In this document: piece after piece, positions 1-8,874 of the stretch
Position numbering within the stretch: position 1 is the stretch's first letter
How the letters are laid out: every line of letters starts with the position of its first letter
NCBI GenBank assembly: GCA_030123605.1
Contig: CP126123.1
Coordinates: 2,212,001 to 2,276,000, forward strand
Direction of reading: 5' to 3'
Source: Nitrospira sp.
GTDB lineage: Bacteria; Nitrospirota; Nitrospiria; Nitrospirales; Nitrospiraceae
Length of the DNA stretch: 64,000 nt
Made by a program: the position numbers and the translations under genes
The notes under the pieces: model-generated
Database searches by the model: none
The model's input: the letters and a program-made list of their open reading frames with translations, nothing else
Told to the model about the DNA's origin: nothing

Positions 1-1622
1 TACGGACCGGGGCTCTTGACCGCCCCGACCAGACTGACCACGTTCACCACCTGGGTCGGCAAGGTCGCGATCCGCACGTAATCGCCGTCGAGCAGGATCG
101 GGTCGCCGCCTTCCACCCCGAGACGGCTCTTCTCCTCTCCTTGTGAGCCAAAGGCCCGGACGAGATCCACATCGATCATGATGCGTTCTTTCAAGGCAGG
201 ATCTTGGCGAAACAGATGGCAACGCTGACGGTCGGAGAGAGGCGTCAGCCCGCCGGCCAAGGTCAACAGTTCCGTCAGGCGGGAGCCGGGTTTCAGTTCG
301 TAAATGGCCGGCCGCTTGACCGACCCACTGATCGCCACCACCGGGCCCAGCGGCGGAACCAGCACCACATCGCCGGCCTGGAGACGCTGATCCTGTCGCC
401 GATCACCACGCAGAAGAAACTCATAAAGGTCCAATTGCCCGATGGCCTTGCCCTCGCGCATGATTTTCACCTGGCGCAGCGACCCGGAGCGGGAAGGGCC
501 GCAGGCGGCATAAATCGCGTTCGACGCCGTGGCCAACGCGCTGAGTTCGTAGGCTCCCGGACGGGCGACTTCCCCGACCACGTAGACCTTCATCGTGCGG
601 ATCCTGGCCATCGACACGTGCAATTCAAACCGTTTCAGCAGAGTGCTGAGCCTGGCATGGATGGTCCGTTCCGCCTGCGCGAAGGTCTGCCCCCCGACGG
701 GAATCGCTCCCACCTGCGGAATGACCACCACCCCATCCCGTTCGACCGGGACGATGTAGCTGCGATTGAAATTGTGGTCCGGCACATTCCAAATGTGTAC
801 GGCAAGGGAGTCCTGCGGCCCGATCACATAGTCCGGCCCGACCGGAACATCCTGGAGGGAGGTAAAGCCGCCGGCCTGGGCATCGAAAAAATCATACCCG
901 TATTGCTTCAATCGGCTCCTGACCCCCTGCAACACCGAGAACTGCGCAAAGGCCTCCTCCACGGAAAAATCCTGGTGTCGAAGCAACTCGGCCGTAAAGG
1001 GCTTTTTCTCCACCTGCAACTTCTGCTGGCTCTGCTGCGTGACACCAGTGCCGATGCCCTGCACGGTCGATTGCAGCGTCTGCAATTGCGACACGCCCTT
1101 TTTTTCACGCTCGACCTGAGTCTGGTGTTCCAATTCGCGCTTTTCCTTTTCCGCCTGCACCCGTTCGAGTTGGCGATCGCGCTCTTCCTCTTCCTGCTTC
1201 ATCCGTTGCTCGACCGACGAGGGGAGCAGGCTGTTGGCCGCCATGGGCCAATAGTCGTTGAGGTTCGGCACCGTGTTCTCGGGCGAGAGGTCCGGCGCCG
1301 TCGGAATCGGACAGGGCGTGTGCTGTGGCACGATCGGCTGGGTGGCGGTCGGGTTGGTCACGATGGCTTGCCCGGGAGGAGTCGGTAATCCATAATTTCC
1401 GAATGGAAAACCAAACGGGATCTGACCCCCAAGAGAGGGGCTGCCGCCTGAAGGGAGGGACGGAAGCGTAGGAGCGGCGTTGGGGTTGGTCAAGGTTTGC
1501 GCCAACAGGGACGGGGGTAGGAGTACGCTGGCGATCAGCAACCAGACCACCACCTGCATCCAACACGCGGTCGGCCTTCGAGCATCGACAAGAAACACAC
1601 GCTGTGTGGACCGGTACGACAT
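1..1622 (-). CDS. Wza-like polysaccharide export protein (3' end outside window)
   Basis: Open without a stop from an ATG at 1622 to the window edge, about 540 codons visible. The order is a hydrophobic signal segment (about residues 22-42), a Pro/Asn/Thr-rich stretch, a charged coiled-coil-like run rich in Glu, Arg and Gln, then a poly-export region beginning VGPDYVIGPQDSLAVHIW and at least two SLBB-like stretches (MKVYVVGEVARPGAYEL; VVAISGSVKRPAIYEL). Proteins of this family form the outer-membrane channel through which capsule or exopolysaccharide leaves the cell. It is the last visible gene of the glycan cluster and follows the Wzi-like gene, which fits an export role. AGGA 4 bases before the ATG is the likely ribosome binding site and overlaps the end of the inverted-repeat element at 1627. 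The N-terminal coiled-coil extension is longer than in classical Wza. Confidence 0.85.
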   Translation of the reverse strand, partial: MSYRSTQRVFLVDARRPTACWMQVVVWLLIASVLLPPSLLAQTLTNPNAAPTLPSLPSGGSPSLGGQIPFGFPFGNYGLPTPPGQAIVTNPTATQPIVPQHTPCPIPTAPDLSPENTVPNLNDYWPMAANSLLPSSVEQRMKQEEEERDRQLERVQAEKEKRELEHQTQVEREKKGVSQLQTLQSTVQGIGTGVTQQSQQKLQVEKKPFTAELLRHQDFSVEEAFAQFSVLQGVRSRLKQYGYDFFDAQAGGFTSLQDVPVGPDYVIGPQDSLAVHIWNVPDHNFNRSYIVPVERDGVVVIPQVGAIPVGGQTFAQAERTIHARLSTLLKRFELHVSMARIRTMKVYVVGEVARPGAYELSALATASNAIYAACGPSRSGSLRQVKIMREGKAIGQLDLYEFLLRGDRRQDQRLQAGDVVLVPPLGPVVAISGSVKRPAIYELKPGSRLTELLTLAGGLTPLSDRQRCHLFRQDPALKERIMIDVDLVRAFGSQGEEKSRLGVEGGDPILLDGDYVRIATLPTQVVNVVSLVGAVKSPGP

Positions 1623-1626
1623 AAGT

Positions 1627-1824
1627 CCTAGCCCACGTTATTCATGACGGTTCGTCGCGAAATCGCTGAGCCGCGTCGCGAGACCGGCGCGCGGAACCGT
1701 GAGGACCTGAGGCGTACTCGTGCAGTACGTTGAGGGAACGAGGGGCGAGCCAGCCGACCGAAGGCCCGTCGTAGCAGCGGATCGGCGATTGCAATAGAAG
1801 GGTTCATGAATAATGTGGGCTAGG
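1627..1824. repeat. MITE-like element with 21-bp terminal inverted repeats
   Basis: The first 21 bases (1627-1647, starting CCTAGCCCACGTTATTCATG) are the reverse complement of the last 21 (1804-1824) with one mismatch. The 198-bp interior has no credible gene but holds a small palindrome around GTACTCGTGCAGTACG, which resembles the centres of the repeats near 18.58, 20.8 and 38.8 kb. It fills most of the gap between the Wzi-like and Wza-like genes. A non-autonomous transposon or a REP/BIME-like element is most likely. Confidence 0.65.
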
Positions 1825-1972
1825 CCCTGACCCTGTGGATAACGGACTGTAGGTTCTAATCCAAAAGCACCGAAACAGTCAAACGCCACGGCGGTGAATA
1901 AGGGGAAGTGCCTCCCCCTCTCATTTGCTCGCTCCTCCGCCGGGGGAGCGGAGACGGTGAGGGAGTATCACA

Positions 1973-3607
1973 TTAAAAGGTCACTGCCACGGCAGTCCAT
2001 AGCAGATGGTTCCTGGCCGTCACCCCGGCGGCGAAGGTTTCGGTAAAGGGTGTGATCTCCGATATCTGGCCGGGGTTCGTCAGACGCTGAAAGGTGTACC
2101 CGGCCATGAACTGCACGTCTTTGGAGTACCACCAAGTCACGTCGACGGCCGCTTCTCGTTTTTTCTCATGGACGGGCAGGCCGCGCTGCCGCTCCTGAAG
2201 ATTGAAGTTCGCCCCCACCTGCAACGAGTCCGTCAGGTAACGGGTGGTGCGTACGAAAAAATCGGTGGCATCGGTTCCCATATGGTGACCGAGGGGAAAC
2301 CCGCGAAAACGCATCCCGCTGGTGTAGGTGCCATTGTCGTACCACACCTGCGTCAATTCGGGATGCCGCTGGCGCCCCAAATCGGTATCGGCATATTCGA
2401 TGCGCAGGTCCATGGTATCGCCCTCAAACACCTGTGGAATGTAGAGGCCGCCCAAGATTGCCGCTCGACTGGGGATGGGCAACTGCGACCATTTGTCCTC
2501 TGTCCCCAACTCTCCATAGACCTGAAGACCGGCAGGAAAGGGAATCAGGTACGGCACCTTGGGGACCTTCGCTCGAAAATCCACCATCGCCTGCTCATTG
2601 ACGTCTTGAGTCCCGGACTGATTCGGCGGATTGAAGTAGGCATCGACGACCGTACCGGGAAACGATTGATCTCGTCCACGCCCGCCGAATTGGGTCAAAC
2701 GGGTCAATCCGAGCTCCAACCAGGAGGCCGGCAGGTAGCTGAGACGCAGGCCGAAGACCTTGGCGCGGGCAAAGTCCCGGTTCTCTTCGAACCGGCCCAA
2801 AAAGGAATTGATCTTCCACTGTCCCAAACCGCTGAGCAATCCCGGCAGGCGAAAGGGCTCTTCGCTGCCGAGCTTGATCATGTCCATGGGAAACGAATGG
2901 TCCGTGAGGAGCAACGAACCGTGGTACCCCGGTCCCCACCATTGGGTTCCACGCCCTGCTTCCAACGAAATATTCCAATAGGTCAGCTTCAGGCTGAACT
3001 CTCGCAGATAAAAATTGTGGCTGTTGTCGGTGGCACCGATGCCCAGCAGATGCCGATTGCTGATGAACTTGGGTTGCACCATGAGCGCGGCCCAATCATT
3101 CACCTCCAACCATCCGCGCACGTCGGTCTGGTTTTGAACGCCGTTGACATAATATTCTCCGCCTCGATTTTCGCGGAACCGGACCGTCTGGCCACCGCCG
3201 ATGGAGGAGGCATCGAATTCGGATTGGAGACGCCCTCCGATGCGCACTTGACCGACCTTGTCCCCGGCCGATCCTCGCACGACCCCGAGCCGGATGAGTT
3301 CAGGGCGAAATTCCACCATCAGGCGCGCCAGCAACGGCTCGGCAATCGCTTCCCTTCCGTCCATGGGAACCCGGTCGGCGCGCACCAGCTCGACTGCCTG
3401 TGCGATATATTTCGCAGCCTGAAGGCGGCTATAGGGCTTTGCGACCACCATCGCGCGATCGATCAGGTCCAAGGCCACCAATCGCTCGATCGCCTCATAA
3501 CTCCAGTGGTGCAGCGGCACATTGCTGGACGCCGAGGCGATCCCGCCCCAGGCCAGCCACAACGCCAGACAGAGGCTGAGACAGCATGAACGACGACGAA
3601 TGTTCAC
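1973..3607 (-). CDS. Wzi-like capsule assembly outer-membrane protein
   Basis: About 544 residues with a clear signal peptide (basic start, then LSLCLALWLAWGGIASA). An N-terminal helical region (HHWSYEAIERLVALDLID) resembles the short module often placed before the beta-barrel in capsule assembly Wzi family proteins. The rest alternates in the manner of a barrel and contains the GRGTQWWGPGYHGSLLLTD segment typical of the family. In E. coli, Wzi is a surface lectin that anchors capsule to the outer membrane; the same job is inferred here. It starts just after the dehydratase gene and ends upstream of the exporter, in the same operon direction. The start is either TTG at 3613 or GTG at 3607; neither has a strong ribosome binding site. 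Confidence 0.8.
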   Translation of the reverse strand: MNIRRRSCCLSLCLALWLAWGGIASASSNVPLHHWSYEAIERLVALDLIDRAMVVAKPYSRLQAAKYIAQAVELVRADRVPMDGREAIAEPLLARLMVEFRPELIRLGVVRGSAGDKVGQVRIGGRLQSEFDASSIGGGQTVRFRENRGGEYYVNGVQNQTDVRGWLEVNDWAALMVQPKFISNRHLLGIGATDNSHNFYLREFSLKLTYWNISLEAGRGTQWWGPGYHGSLLLTDHSFPMDMIKLGSEEPFRLPGLLSGLGQWKINSFLGRFEENRDFARAKVFGLRLSYLPASWLELGLTRLTQFGGRGRDQSFPGTVVDAYFNPPNQSGTQDVNEQAMVDFRAKVPKVPYLIPFPAGLQVYGELGTEDKWSQLPIPSRAAILGGLYIPQVFEGDTMDLRIEYADTDLGRQRHPELTQVWYDNGTYTSGMRFRGFPLGHHMGTDATDFFVRTTRYLTDSLQVGANFNLQERQRGLPVHEKKREAAVDVTWWYSKDVQFMAGYTFQRLTNPGQISEITPFTETFAAGVTARNHLLWTAVAVTF

Positions 3608-3622
3608 GAGCAACGCCGAGGC

Positions 3623-5614
3623 CTAACAGGCGGACGCATGGTGAGCTTCTGGGGGCTGAGGCAATAGCGCGGCTTCGGAGAGCAACACCGGGACTTCGTT
3701 CCTGTCTGGGGGAACGATCGGGGGATGTTCGACGGCGGTCACGACATCGGCAGGAGACGATGGAGATAAGCCGGGTGGGCGATAGGCAGGAAGGATGTCG
3801 CAGAGGGTAGCCAACACGTTCGCCACATTCCCCTCCGCCGCCGCTTCCTCCAACCGCGCAATGAGTGCAGGCAAGCCGGTCGGATCGCGCATTTGGCCCT
3901 GCCGCACACAGAGCACCTTCGGAACGGCCGTCCGCTCCACCGTTTCATGGAGACTCACCAGTTCCTCGATCACCTTTTCCCCGGGACGGCGACCGAGGTA
4001 GGCCAGGGCAATGTCCTTGTCGGGAACGAGGCCCGACAACCGAATCAGGTTTCGAGCCAGATCGACCACGCTGATTTGCTCACCCATCTCCAGTACGAAG
4101 AGCTCCCCGCCCTGGGACAGACGCGCCGCATGGAGCACCAAATGCACGGCCTCGCTGATCAACATGAAATAGCGGCGCATGCCGGGGTCCGTGATCGTGA
4201 CAGGACCGCCCGCCCTGATCTGGTCCAGAAACAGGGGCACGACGCTGCCGTTGCTGCCCAAGACGTTGCCGAATCGCACCGTCGCAAAAATGGTTCGAGA
4301 CGATCGGCCTAGGTCCCGGAGGAGCAGTTCCGCCACCCCCTTGCTCGCACCCATCACACTCACAGGGTTGACGGCCTTGTCGGTGGAGATGAAGATGAAC
4401 CGGGCGACCGCATGCCGATGGGCCGCCTCGGCGACGATTCTGGTTCCTCCGACATTGTTCAGCACCGCTGCACAGGGATTCGCCTCCATCAACGGCACAT
4501 GTTTGTGCGCGGCGGCATGGAACACCAGTGTGGGACGGTACTCGGCAAACAACCGGTTCACCTGGCCGACCTCGGTGATGTCCCCGATCAGCGGAACGAC
4601 GAAACCATGGCCCATGGCGGTCAATTCGTTCGCGACGGCGAAGAGTCCGTTTTCGTAACGATCGAGCAGGACCAGCGATGCGGGAGACAGCCCGGCCACT
4701 TGTCGGCACAATTCCGAACCGATCGACCCGCCGGCTCCGGTCACCAGCACCCGTTCCCCCTGCACCAATTTCCTGAGCGGCTCCGGGTCCAGATCGACGG
4801 GAACGCGATCGAGCAGGTCCTCAATGGAAAGATTGCGAATCTGACTGACTTCGACCCGGCATTGCAGCAGGTCCCGCAGATTCGGGAGGGTTTGAATGGG
4901 AAGATCATACGGCTCCAAGGCCTTTACCACCGCTCGAACCGCGGCAGGAGCAGCGCTCGGCATGGCGATAAGGACCGCGTCGGGAGTGTGGTCGGCGATG
5001 ATTCGAGGCAGCATGGCCCCGCTCCCTAAGACCCTCACGCCGTGAATGCGGTGACCGATTTTCCCCGAATCGTCGTCGATGAACCCGATCGGATCGTAGC
5101 CGTACGAGGGGCAGTTCCGCATTTCCCTCACGATCATGGCCCCGGCATCGCCGGCCCCGACGATCAACACCCGCTTCAGGCCGGCCCCGATCCATCCCGA
5201 TTCCCTGACCAGCCGCGGCAGCACCCGCAATCCGGTCAACAGGCACAGGAGCAGCAGGGCATCGATCACAAAGACTGAAGAGGGATAGGACCGTACTCCC
5301 AGACCGAATCGGACCACTCCCGCAAATGCCAGCGAACTCATCGCGATACTCAGGACCAGATCACGAACATCCCAGAGGCTCGTGTATCGCCAGAGGCCGT
5401 CGTAGAGCCGAAACGGATAGAAGACGAGCGCTCGGACCACCAACAACAACGGAAGCATGGTGGAGAACAGTTCCCACTGTTGAAAAGGAATCTCCTCGTC
5501 GAAACGAAGGAGAAAGGCCAGCCAATTGGACAGGGCGGCCAGACTCAGGTGAGCGACAAAGAACAGCAGGCGCCGGTGTGCGACGGTGAACGTTGTGGTG
5601 AACGGATGGGGCAC
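3623..5614 (-). CDS. Membrane-bound nucleotide-sugar 4,6-dehydratase (WbpM/PglF/CapD family)
   Basis: About 663 residues from a GTG at 5614 preceded by GAGGT; reading further upstream gives an implausible Arg-rich extension. Four N-terminal membrane helices (about residues 13-130) lead into a first Rossmann domain (VGAGDAG, 152-158) and then the catalytic SDR domain (TGAGGSIGSE, 292-301; STDK, 410-413; MGASK, 421-425, with Met in place of the usual SDR Tyr, as in WbpM). Relatives convert UDP-GlcNAc to the 4-keto-6-deoxy sugar that starts bacillosamine or QuiNAc/FucNAc synthesis. With the DegT aminotransferase and the PglC-like transferase nearby, it probably supplies an amino-deoxy sugar for the first residue of the glycan. 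The 145-bp gap before it may hold its own promoter. Confidence 0.9.
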   Translation of the reverse strand: MPHPFTTTFTVAHRRLLFFVAHLSLAALSNWLAFLLRFDEEIPFQQWELFSTMLPLLLVVRALVFYPFRLYDGLWRYTSLWDVRDLVLSIAMSSLAFAGVVRFGLGVRSYPSSVFVIDALLLLCLLTGLRVLPRLVRESGWIGAGLKRVLIVGAGDAGAMIVREMRNCPSYGYDPIGFIDDDSGKIGHRIHGVRVLGSGAMLPRIIADHTPDAVLIAMPSAAPAAVRAVVKALEPYDLPIQTLPNLRDLLQCRVEVSQIRNLSIEDLLDRVPVDLDPEPLRKLVQGERVLVTGAGGSIGSELCRQVAGLSPASLVLLDRYENGLFAVANELTAMGHGFVVPLIGDITEVGQVNRLFAEYRPTLVFHAAAHKHVPLMEANPCAAVLNNVGGTRIVAEAAHRHAVARFIFISTDKAVNPVSVMGASKGVAELLLRDLGRSSRTIFATVRFGNVLGSNGSVVPLFLDQIRAGGPVTITDPGMRRYFMLISEAVHLVLHAARLSQGGELFVLEMGEQISVVDLARNLIRLSGLVPDKDIALAYLGRRPGEKVIEELVSLHETVERTAVPKVLCVRQGQMRDPTGLPALIARLEEAAAEGNVANVLATLCDILPAYRPPGLSPSSPADVVTAVEHPPIVPPDRNEVPVLLSEAALLPQPPEAHHASAC

Positions 5615-5759
5615 GACGTACCTCGATCGAACCAAACCCGGCAGACTCTGCCTGCGATTTCGGCGGCAAAGAATACCTTGTCTCGCTTGTCGAATCCAGC
5701 CCTGAGAGTATCTTAGGGGAAGGTCGGATCTGAGCTGACAGCACGGCAGTGCAGAGCGG

Positions 5760-6872
5760 TCACTGGTTTTTCGCGAAGAATGTCTGGATGCAGGAAACGA
5801 TCGTGGCAACTTGATCGTCCATAGTTTCGGCACTCATCGGAAGAGAGAGAACCTCACGGCAGAGCGAGCTGGTTTCCGGAAGATCGGGAGCAGCCAGTCC
5901 CAAGCCCCTATGTTCCCACATGGGTTTCGGCCAATGGACCAGCGTTTCGATGCCCTGTTCCTTCAGATAGGCCCGCAGTTGGTCACGGAGGGTCGTGCGG
6001 ACCACATAATTCTGGTAAATGTCGTTGCGGCGCGTCTCGTCGAAATGGGGCACCCGCAACGGCGTGATCCCGGAGAGCCCCCGACGATAGAGATCCGCGA
6101 TTCGACGCCGATGCGCAATCCATTCAGGCAGATATCTCAGTTTCACATCCAGGACTGCGGCCTGCACGTTGTCCAGCAGCGCGGTCTGGCCATGGTAGTG
6201 ATATTCTCCTGTTTCGCGATCCTCACCGTTGTAGCGCAACAACGTCGCCATACGCGCGAGTTGCGGATCGTTCGTCGTGATCGCCCCTCCGTCCCCGAAT
6301 CCGCCGAGCACCTTGAAGGGATAGAAGCTGAAGCAGCCGGCGCGGCCCTGACTGCCGGCACATATCCCATCAAATGTCGCCCCGAGCGCTTGCGCCGCAT
6401 CCTCGATCACGGCTAACCCGTATTTGTCGGCGAGCGTCAGGATTTTTTCCATATCACAGAGCCGTCCGTTGAGATGCACCGGCAGCAGGGCTTTGGTCCG
6501 AGACGTGATGGCGGGCTCGATCAGCTCGACGTTCATGTTGAAATCGGGCCCCACATCGATCAAGACCGGTTGCGCCCCGCAATGGACAATGGCCGACACC
6601 GTTGCGACGAACGTATGGGCGACCGTAATCACTTCATGACCAGGTCCCACGCCGGCACCGAGCAGAGCGAAGTAAAGGGCGTGATAACCGCTGTTCACGC
6701 CGATGGCGTATTTGACGCCGACAAACTCTGTCAAATGATGTTCAAAGTCCCTGAGTTGCTGTCGATTGACCAGGTCGCCGTTGGCAAGACAATTCGTAAT
6801 AGCTCGGTCTATCTCCGACTTGAGCTTGGCGTAGTGTTCGCGGGGATCAATGAAGGGAACGCGGAACGTCAT
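5760..6872 (-). CDS. DegT/DnrJ/EryC1/StrS-family sugar aminotransferase
   Basis: 370 residues from the ATG at 6872, which begins MTFRVPFIDPREHY and leaves a 19-bp gap to the upstream E1 beta gene; longer starts read into that gene. Fold-type I PLP features are visible: SGYHALYFALLGAGVGPGHEV near residue 61, LAVIEDAAQALGA near 153, and the PLP lysine in FSFYPFKVLGGFGDGGA (Lys187). The family moves an amino group from glutamate or glutamine to a keto sugar nucleotide. The product of the neighbouring dehydratase (a 4-keto sugar) or a product of the E1 pair is a plausible substrate. Which ring position is aminated cannot be read from the sequence. Confidence 0.9.
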   Translation of the reverse strand: MTFRVPFIDPREHYAKLKSEIDRAITNCLANGDLVNRQQLRDFEHHLTEFVGVKYAIGVNSGYHALYFALLGAGVGPGHEVITVAHTFVATVSAIVHCGAQPVLIDVGPDFNMNVELIEPAITSRTKALLPVHLNGRLCDMEKILTLADKYGLAVIEDAAQALGATFDGICAGSQGRAGCFSFYPFKVLGGFGDGGAITTNDPQLARMATLLRYNGEDRETGEYHYHGQTALLDNVQAAVLDVKLRYLPEWIAHRRRIADLYRRGLSGITPLRVPHFDETRRNDIYQNYVVRTTLRDQLRAYLKEQGIETLVHWPKPMWEHRGLGLAAPDLPETSSLCREVLSLPMSAETMDDQVATIVSCIQTFFAKNQ

Positions 6873-6891
6873 CGTATAAAGTCCAGACCGC

Positions 6892-7866
6892 CTACCGCAT
6901 AGTCTTTTCGACGGCGACCACGATGTCGTTCGCGTTGACATAGTAGGCCTGCTCCAAGCTGGTCGCAGTCGGAGCGGGGGCATCCGGCAAACAGACTCGA
7001 ATGATCGGAGCCGTCAATGCATGGAACAGTTCGCCTGCGACGGTCGCGGCGATGTCGGCGGCCACGCCGCCGCTCATCCATGCCGCATCGGCCACCACCA
7101 TTCGGCCGGTCTTACCGATGGAAGAAAACACGACGTCGCGATCCCACGGCTTGATGGTGCGCAGATCGATCACTTCCGCTTCGATGCCGCGCGTCGCGAG
7201 GGTATCCGCTGCTTGGAGCGCTTCATGGACCATACAAGATGTTGCGACCACCGTCACGTGCCTGCCGGAACGCCGGACGGCGGCCTTTCCCAGCGGCACG
7301 CCATAAAGTGAGTCCGGTACGTCCCCCTGTTTTTCATACAGCCATCGATCGTCGATATACAGGACAGGATTTCCGTCGTTGACCGCTGCCACCAGCAATC
7401 CTTTTGCATCATAGGGGGTGGCGGGCATCACCACTTTCAATCCCGGCACATGAGCAAACAACGCCTGTAACGCTTGGGAATGTTGCGCCCCCTGTTCACC
7501 GCCTCGATTAATCACCGCGCGAATCACCAACGGCACCGATACCCGCCCGGCAAACAGATAGGACCAGTTGGCCGCCTGATTGACGATGGGGTCCATCGCG
7601 AGAAGCATGAAATCCATGCGCGGATGGAACACGATGGGGCGCATGCCCATGATCGCCGCCCCTACAGCGGCCCCGGTCGTCGCATTTTCCGCAACGGGCG
7701 AATCGATGACTCGATCGCAGCCGAATTCCTTGTCCAAATCCTGAAGACTGGTTCCCGCATACCACGGATTCCGGACGCCTTGGCCGATCAAAAACACGCG
7801 GGGATCTTCCGCCATGAGTTGAGCATGGGCTTCGCGGATGGCCTGGGCGTAGGTCAACGCTCGCAT
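6892..7866 (-). CDS. Thiamine-dependent dehydrogenase E1 beta-like subunit
   Basis: 324 residues, the usual size of a pyruvate/2-oxoacid dehydrogenase E1 beta or transketolase C-terminal half. The activating glutamate lies in DSPVAENATTGAAVGAA (Glu60), followed by the pyrimidine-binding region and the C-terminal transketolase domain (GRHVTVVATSCMVHEALQAA). It starts 3 bp after the stop of the E1 alpha gene, with GAGGA as ribosome binding site, so the two are co-translated partners. No E2 or E3 gene lies nearby and all neighbours are glycan genes. A role in making a modified sugar, rather than in feeding acyl-CoA to central metabolism, is inferred. Confidence 0.8.
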   Translation of the reverse strand: MRALTYAQAIREAHAQLMAEDPRVFLIGQGVRNPWYAGTSLQDLDKEFGCDRVIDSPVAENATTGAAVGAAIMGMRPIVFHPRMDFMLLAMDPIVNQAANWSYLFAGRVSVPLVIRAVINRGGEQGAQHSQALQALFAHVPGLKVVMPATPYDAKGLLVAAVNDGNPVLYIDDRWLYEKQGDVPDSLYGVPLGKAAVRRSGRHVTVVATSCMVHEALQAADTLATRGIEAEVIDLRTIKPWDRDVVFSSIGKTGRMVVADAAWMSGGVAADIAATVAGELFHALTAPIIRVCLPDAPAPTATSLEQAYYVNANDIVVAVEKTMR

Positions 7867-7869
7867 GAA

Positions 7870-8874
7870 CTAGATTCCTCGGCGGGCGACGGAGACATGT
7901 TGCAACAAGTCGCTCTCGTCGGGAGCGGGAGACGTGCGCGCGAATTCGACCGCCACATCAATCTCCTCAGTCGCTTGCCGGTACAGGCCTTCGATTACAT
8001 CCTGCCCCAAACCGCGCGAAGTGAGTCGTTCTCGGACTCGAGCGATCGGATCGCGCTGCATCCACTCCTGCAATTCCTGCTGACGATGCTTTCCCACATC
8101 AAGGTCCTGGGCCGGGCCGACATGACCACACCAGCGATAGGTGCGACATTCCAGCAGCGCCGGACCGCCGCCTGCACGCATCCGTTGAACCGCGTCCGCA
8201 GCCGCCGCATAGACCGCTTGCACATCATTGCCATCGACACCGCACCCGTGAAGCCCGTGCAGCTCCGCGCTGTCGACGATATTGTCTTTCAGACGGCGCT
8301 CTTGCAAGGCGAGATGAGTCGAGTACCCGTTATTCTCACAGACGAACAAGACGGGCAAGCGATTGAGAGCCGCCAAGTTGAGAGACTCGTGGAAATGCCC
8401 TTCATCCGTCGCGCCGTCACCGAAGAACGCTGCCGCCACCTGGTCGATGCCTCGCAGTTTGGCAGCCAATGCCGCACCCACCGCCAAGGGAATCGTCGCG
8501 GCCACCAACGGTACGGTCCCGAAGATTCCCTGAGCCGGCGCGGCCAAATGCATGGATCCCCCTCGACCACCGGAGCAGCCGGTGGCCTTGCCGAAGATCT
8601 CGGCCATCATGGCATTCAGATCACCGCCCTTGGCAAGGTAGTGTCCATGCGAGCGATGGCCGCCCCAGACCGTATCGTCCGACCGCAATGAGCTACAGAC
8701 CCCGACCGCCACCGCTTCCTGTCCGATGGAAAGATGACAGGGAGTCCGCACCTCTCTGGATTCGACGAGGCGGCCGATCCGCTCCTCGGCCAAGCGAATC
8801 CGAAGCATGCCACGAAAACATGACATGAGCCGCTCATCCGACACCTCCCTGTTTTCGTGTCCGTCTTGGCTCAC
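7870..8874 (-). CDS. Thiamine-dependent dehydrogenase E1 alpha-like subunit
   Basis: 334 residues from GTG at 8874. That start overlaps the stop of the phosphoglycosyl transferase gene as GTGA and has GAGG 7 bases upstream, a classic coupled start; the longer frame is unlikely. The TPP/Mg motif is intact: FGDGATDEGHFHESLNL (GDG at 152-154) ending in ENNGYSTH (Asn181-Asn182). CHLSIGQEAVAVG and GGSMHLAAPAQGIFG are family hallmarks. With the beta subunit next door it should form an alpha2beta2 enzyme that decarboxylates a 2-oxoacid and passes on the two-carbon (or larger) acyl unit. The acceptor is unknown; a sugar nucleotide is one possibility because of the glycan context. Confidence 0.8.
   Translation of the reverse strand: MSQDGHENREVSDERLMSCFRGMLRIRLAEERIGRLVESREVRTPCHLSIGQEAVAVGVCSSLRSDDTVWGGHRSHGHYLAKGGDLNAMMAEIFGKATGCSGGRGGSMHLAAPAQGIFGTVPLVAATIPLAVGAALAAKLRGIDQVAAAFFGDGATDEGHFHESLNLAALNRLPVLFVCENNGYSTHLALQERRLKDNIVDSAELHGLHGCGVDGNDVQAVYAAAADAVQRMRAGGGPALLECRTYRWCGHVGPAQDLDVGKHRQQELQEWMQRDPIARVRERLTSRGLGQDVIEGLYRQATEEIDVAVEFARTSPAPDESDLLQHVSVARRGI

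Noticed and set aside
204..1388. 394-codon open frame on the plus strand
   Set aside because: Antisense to the Wza-like gene, whose own frame has signal peptide and SLBB motifs and runs off the edge.
2006..3589. 527-codon open frame on the plus strand
   Set aside because: Antisense to the Wzi-like gene, no ribosome binding site, no protein-like motif.
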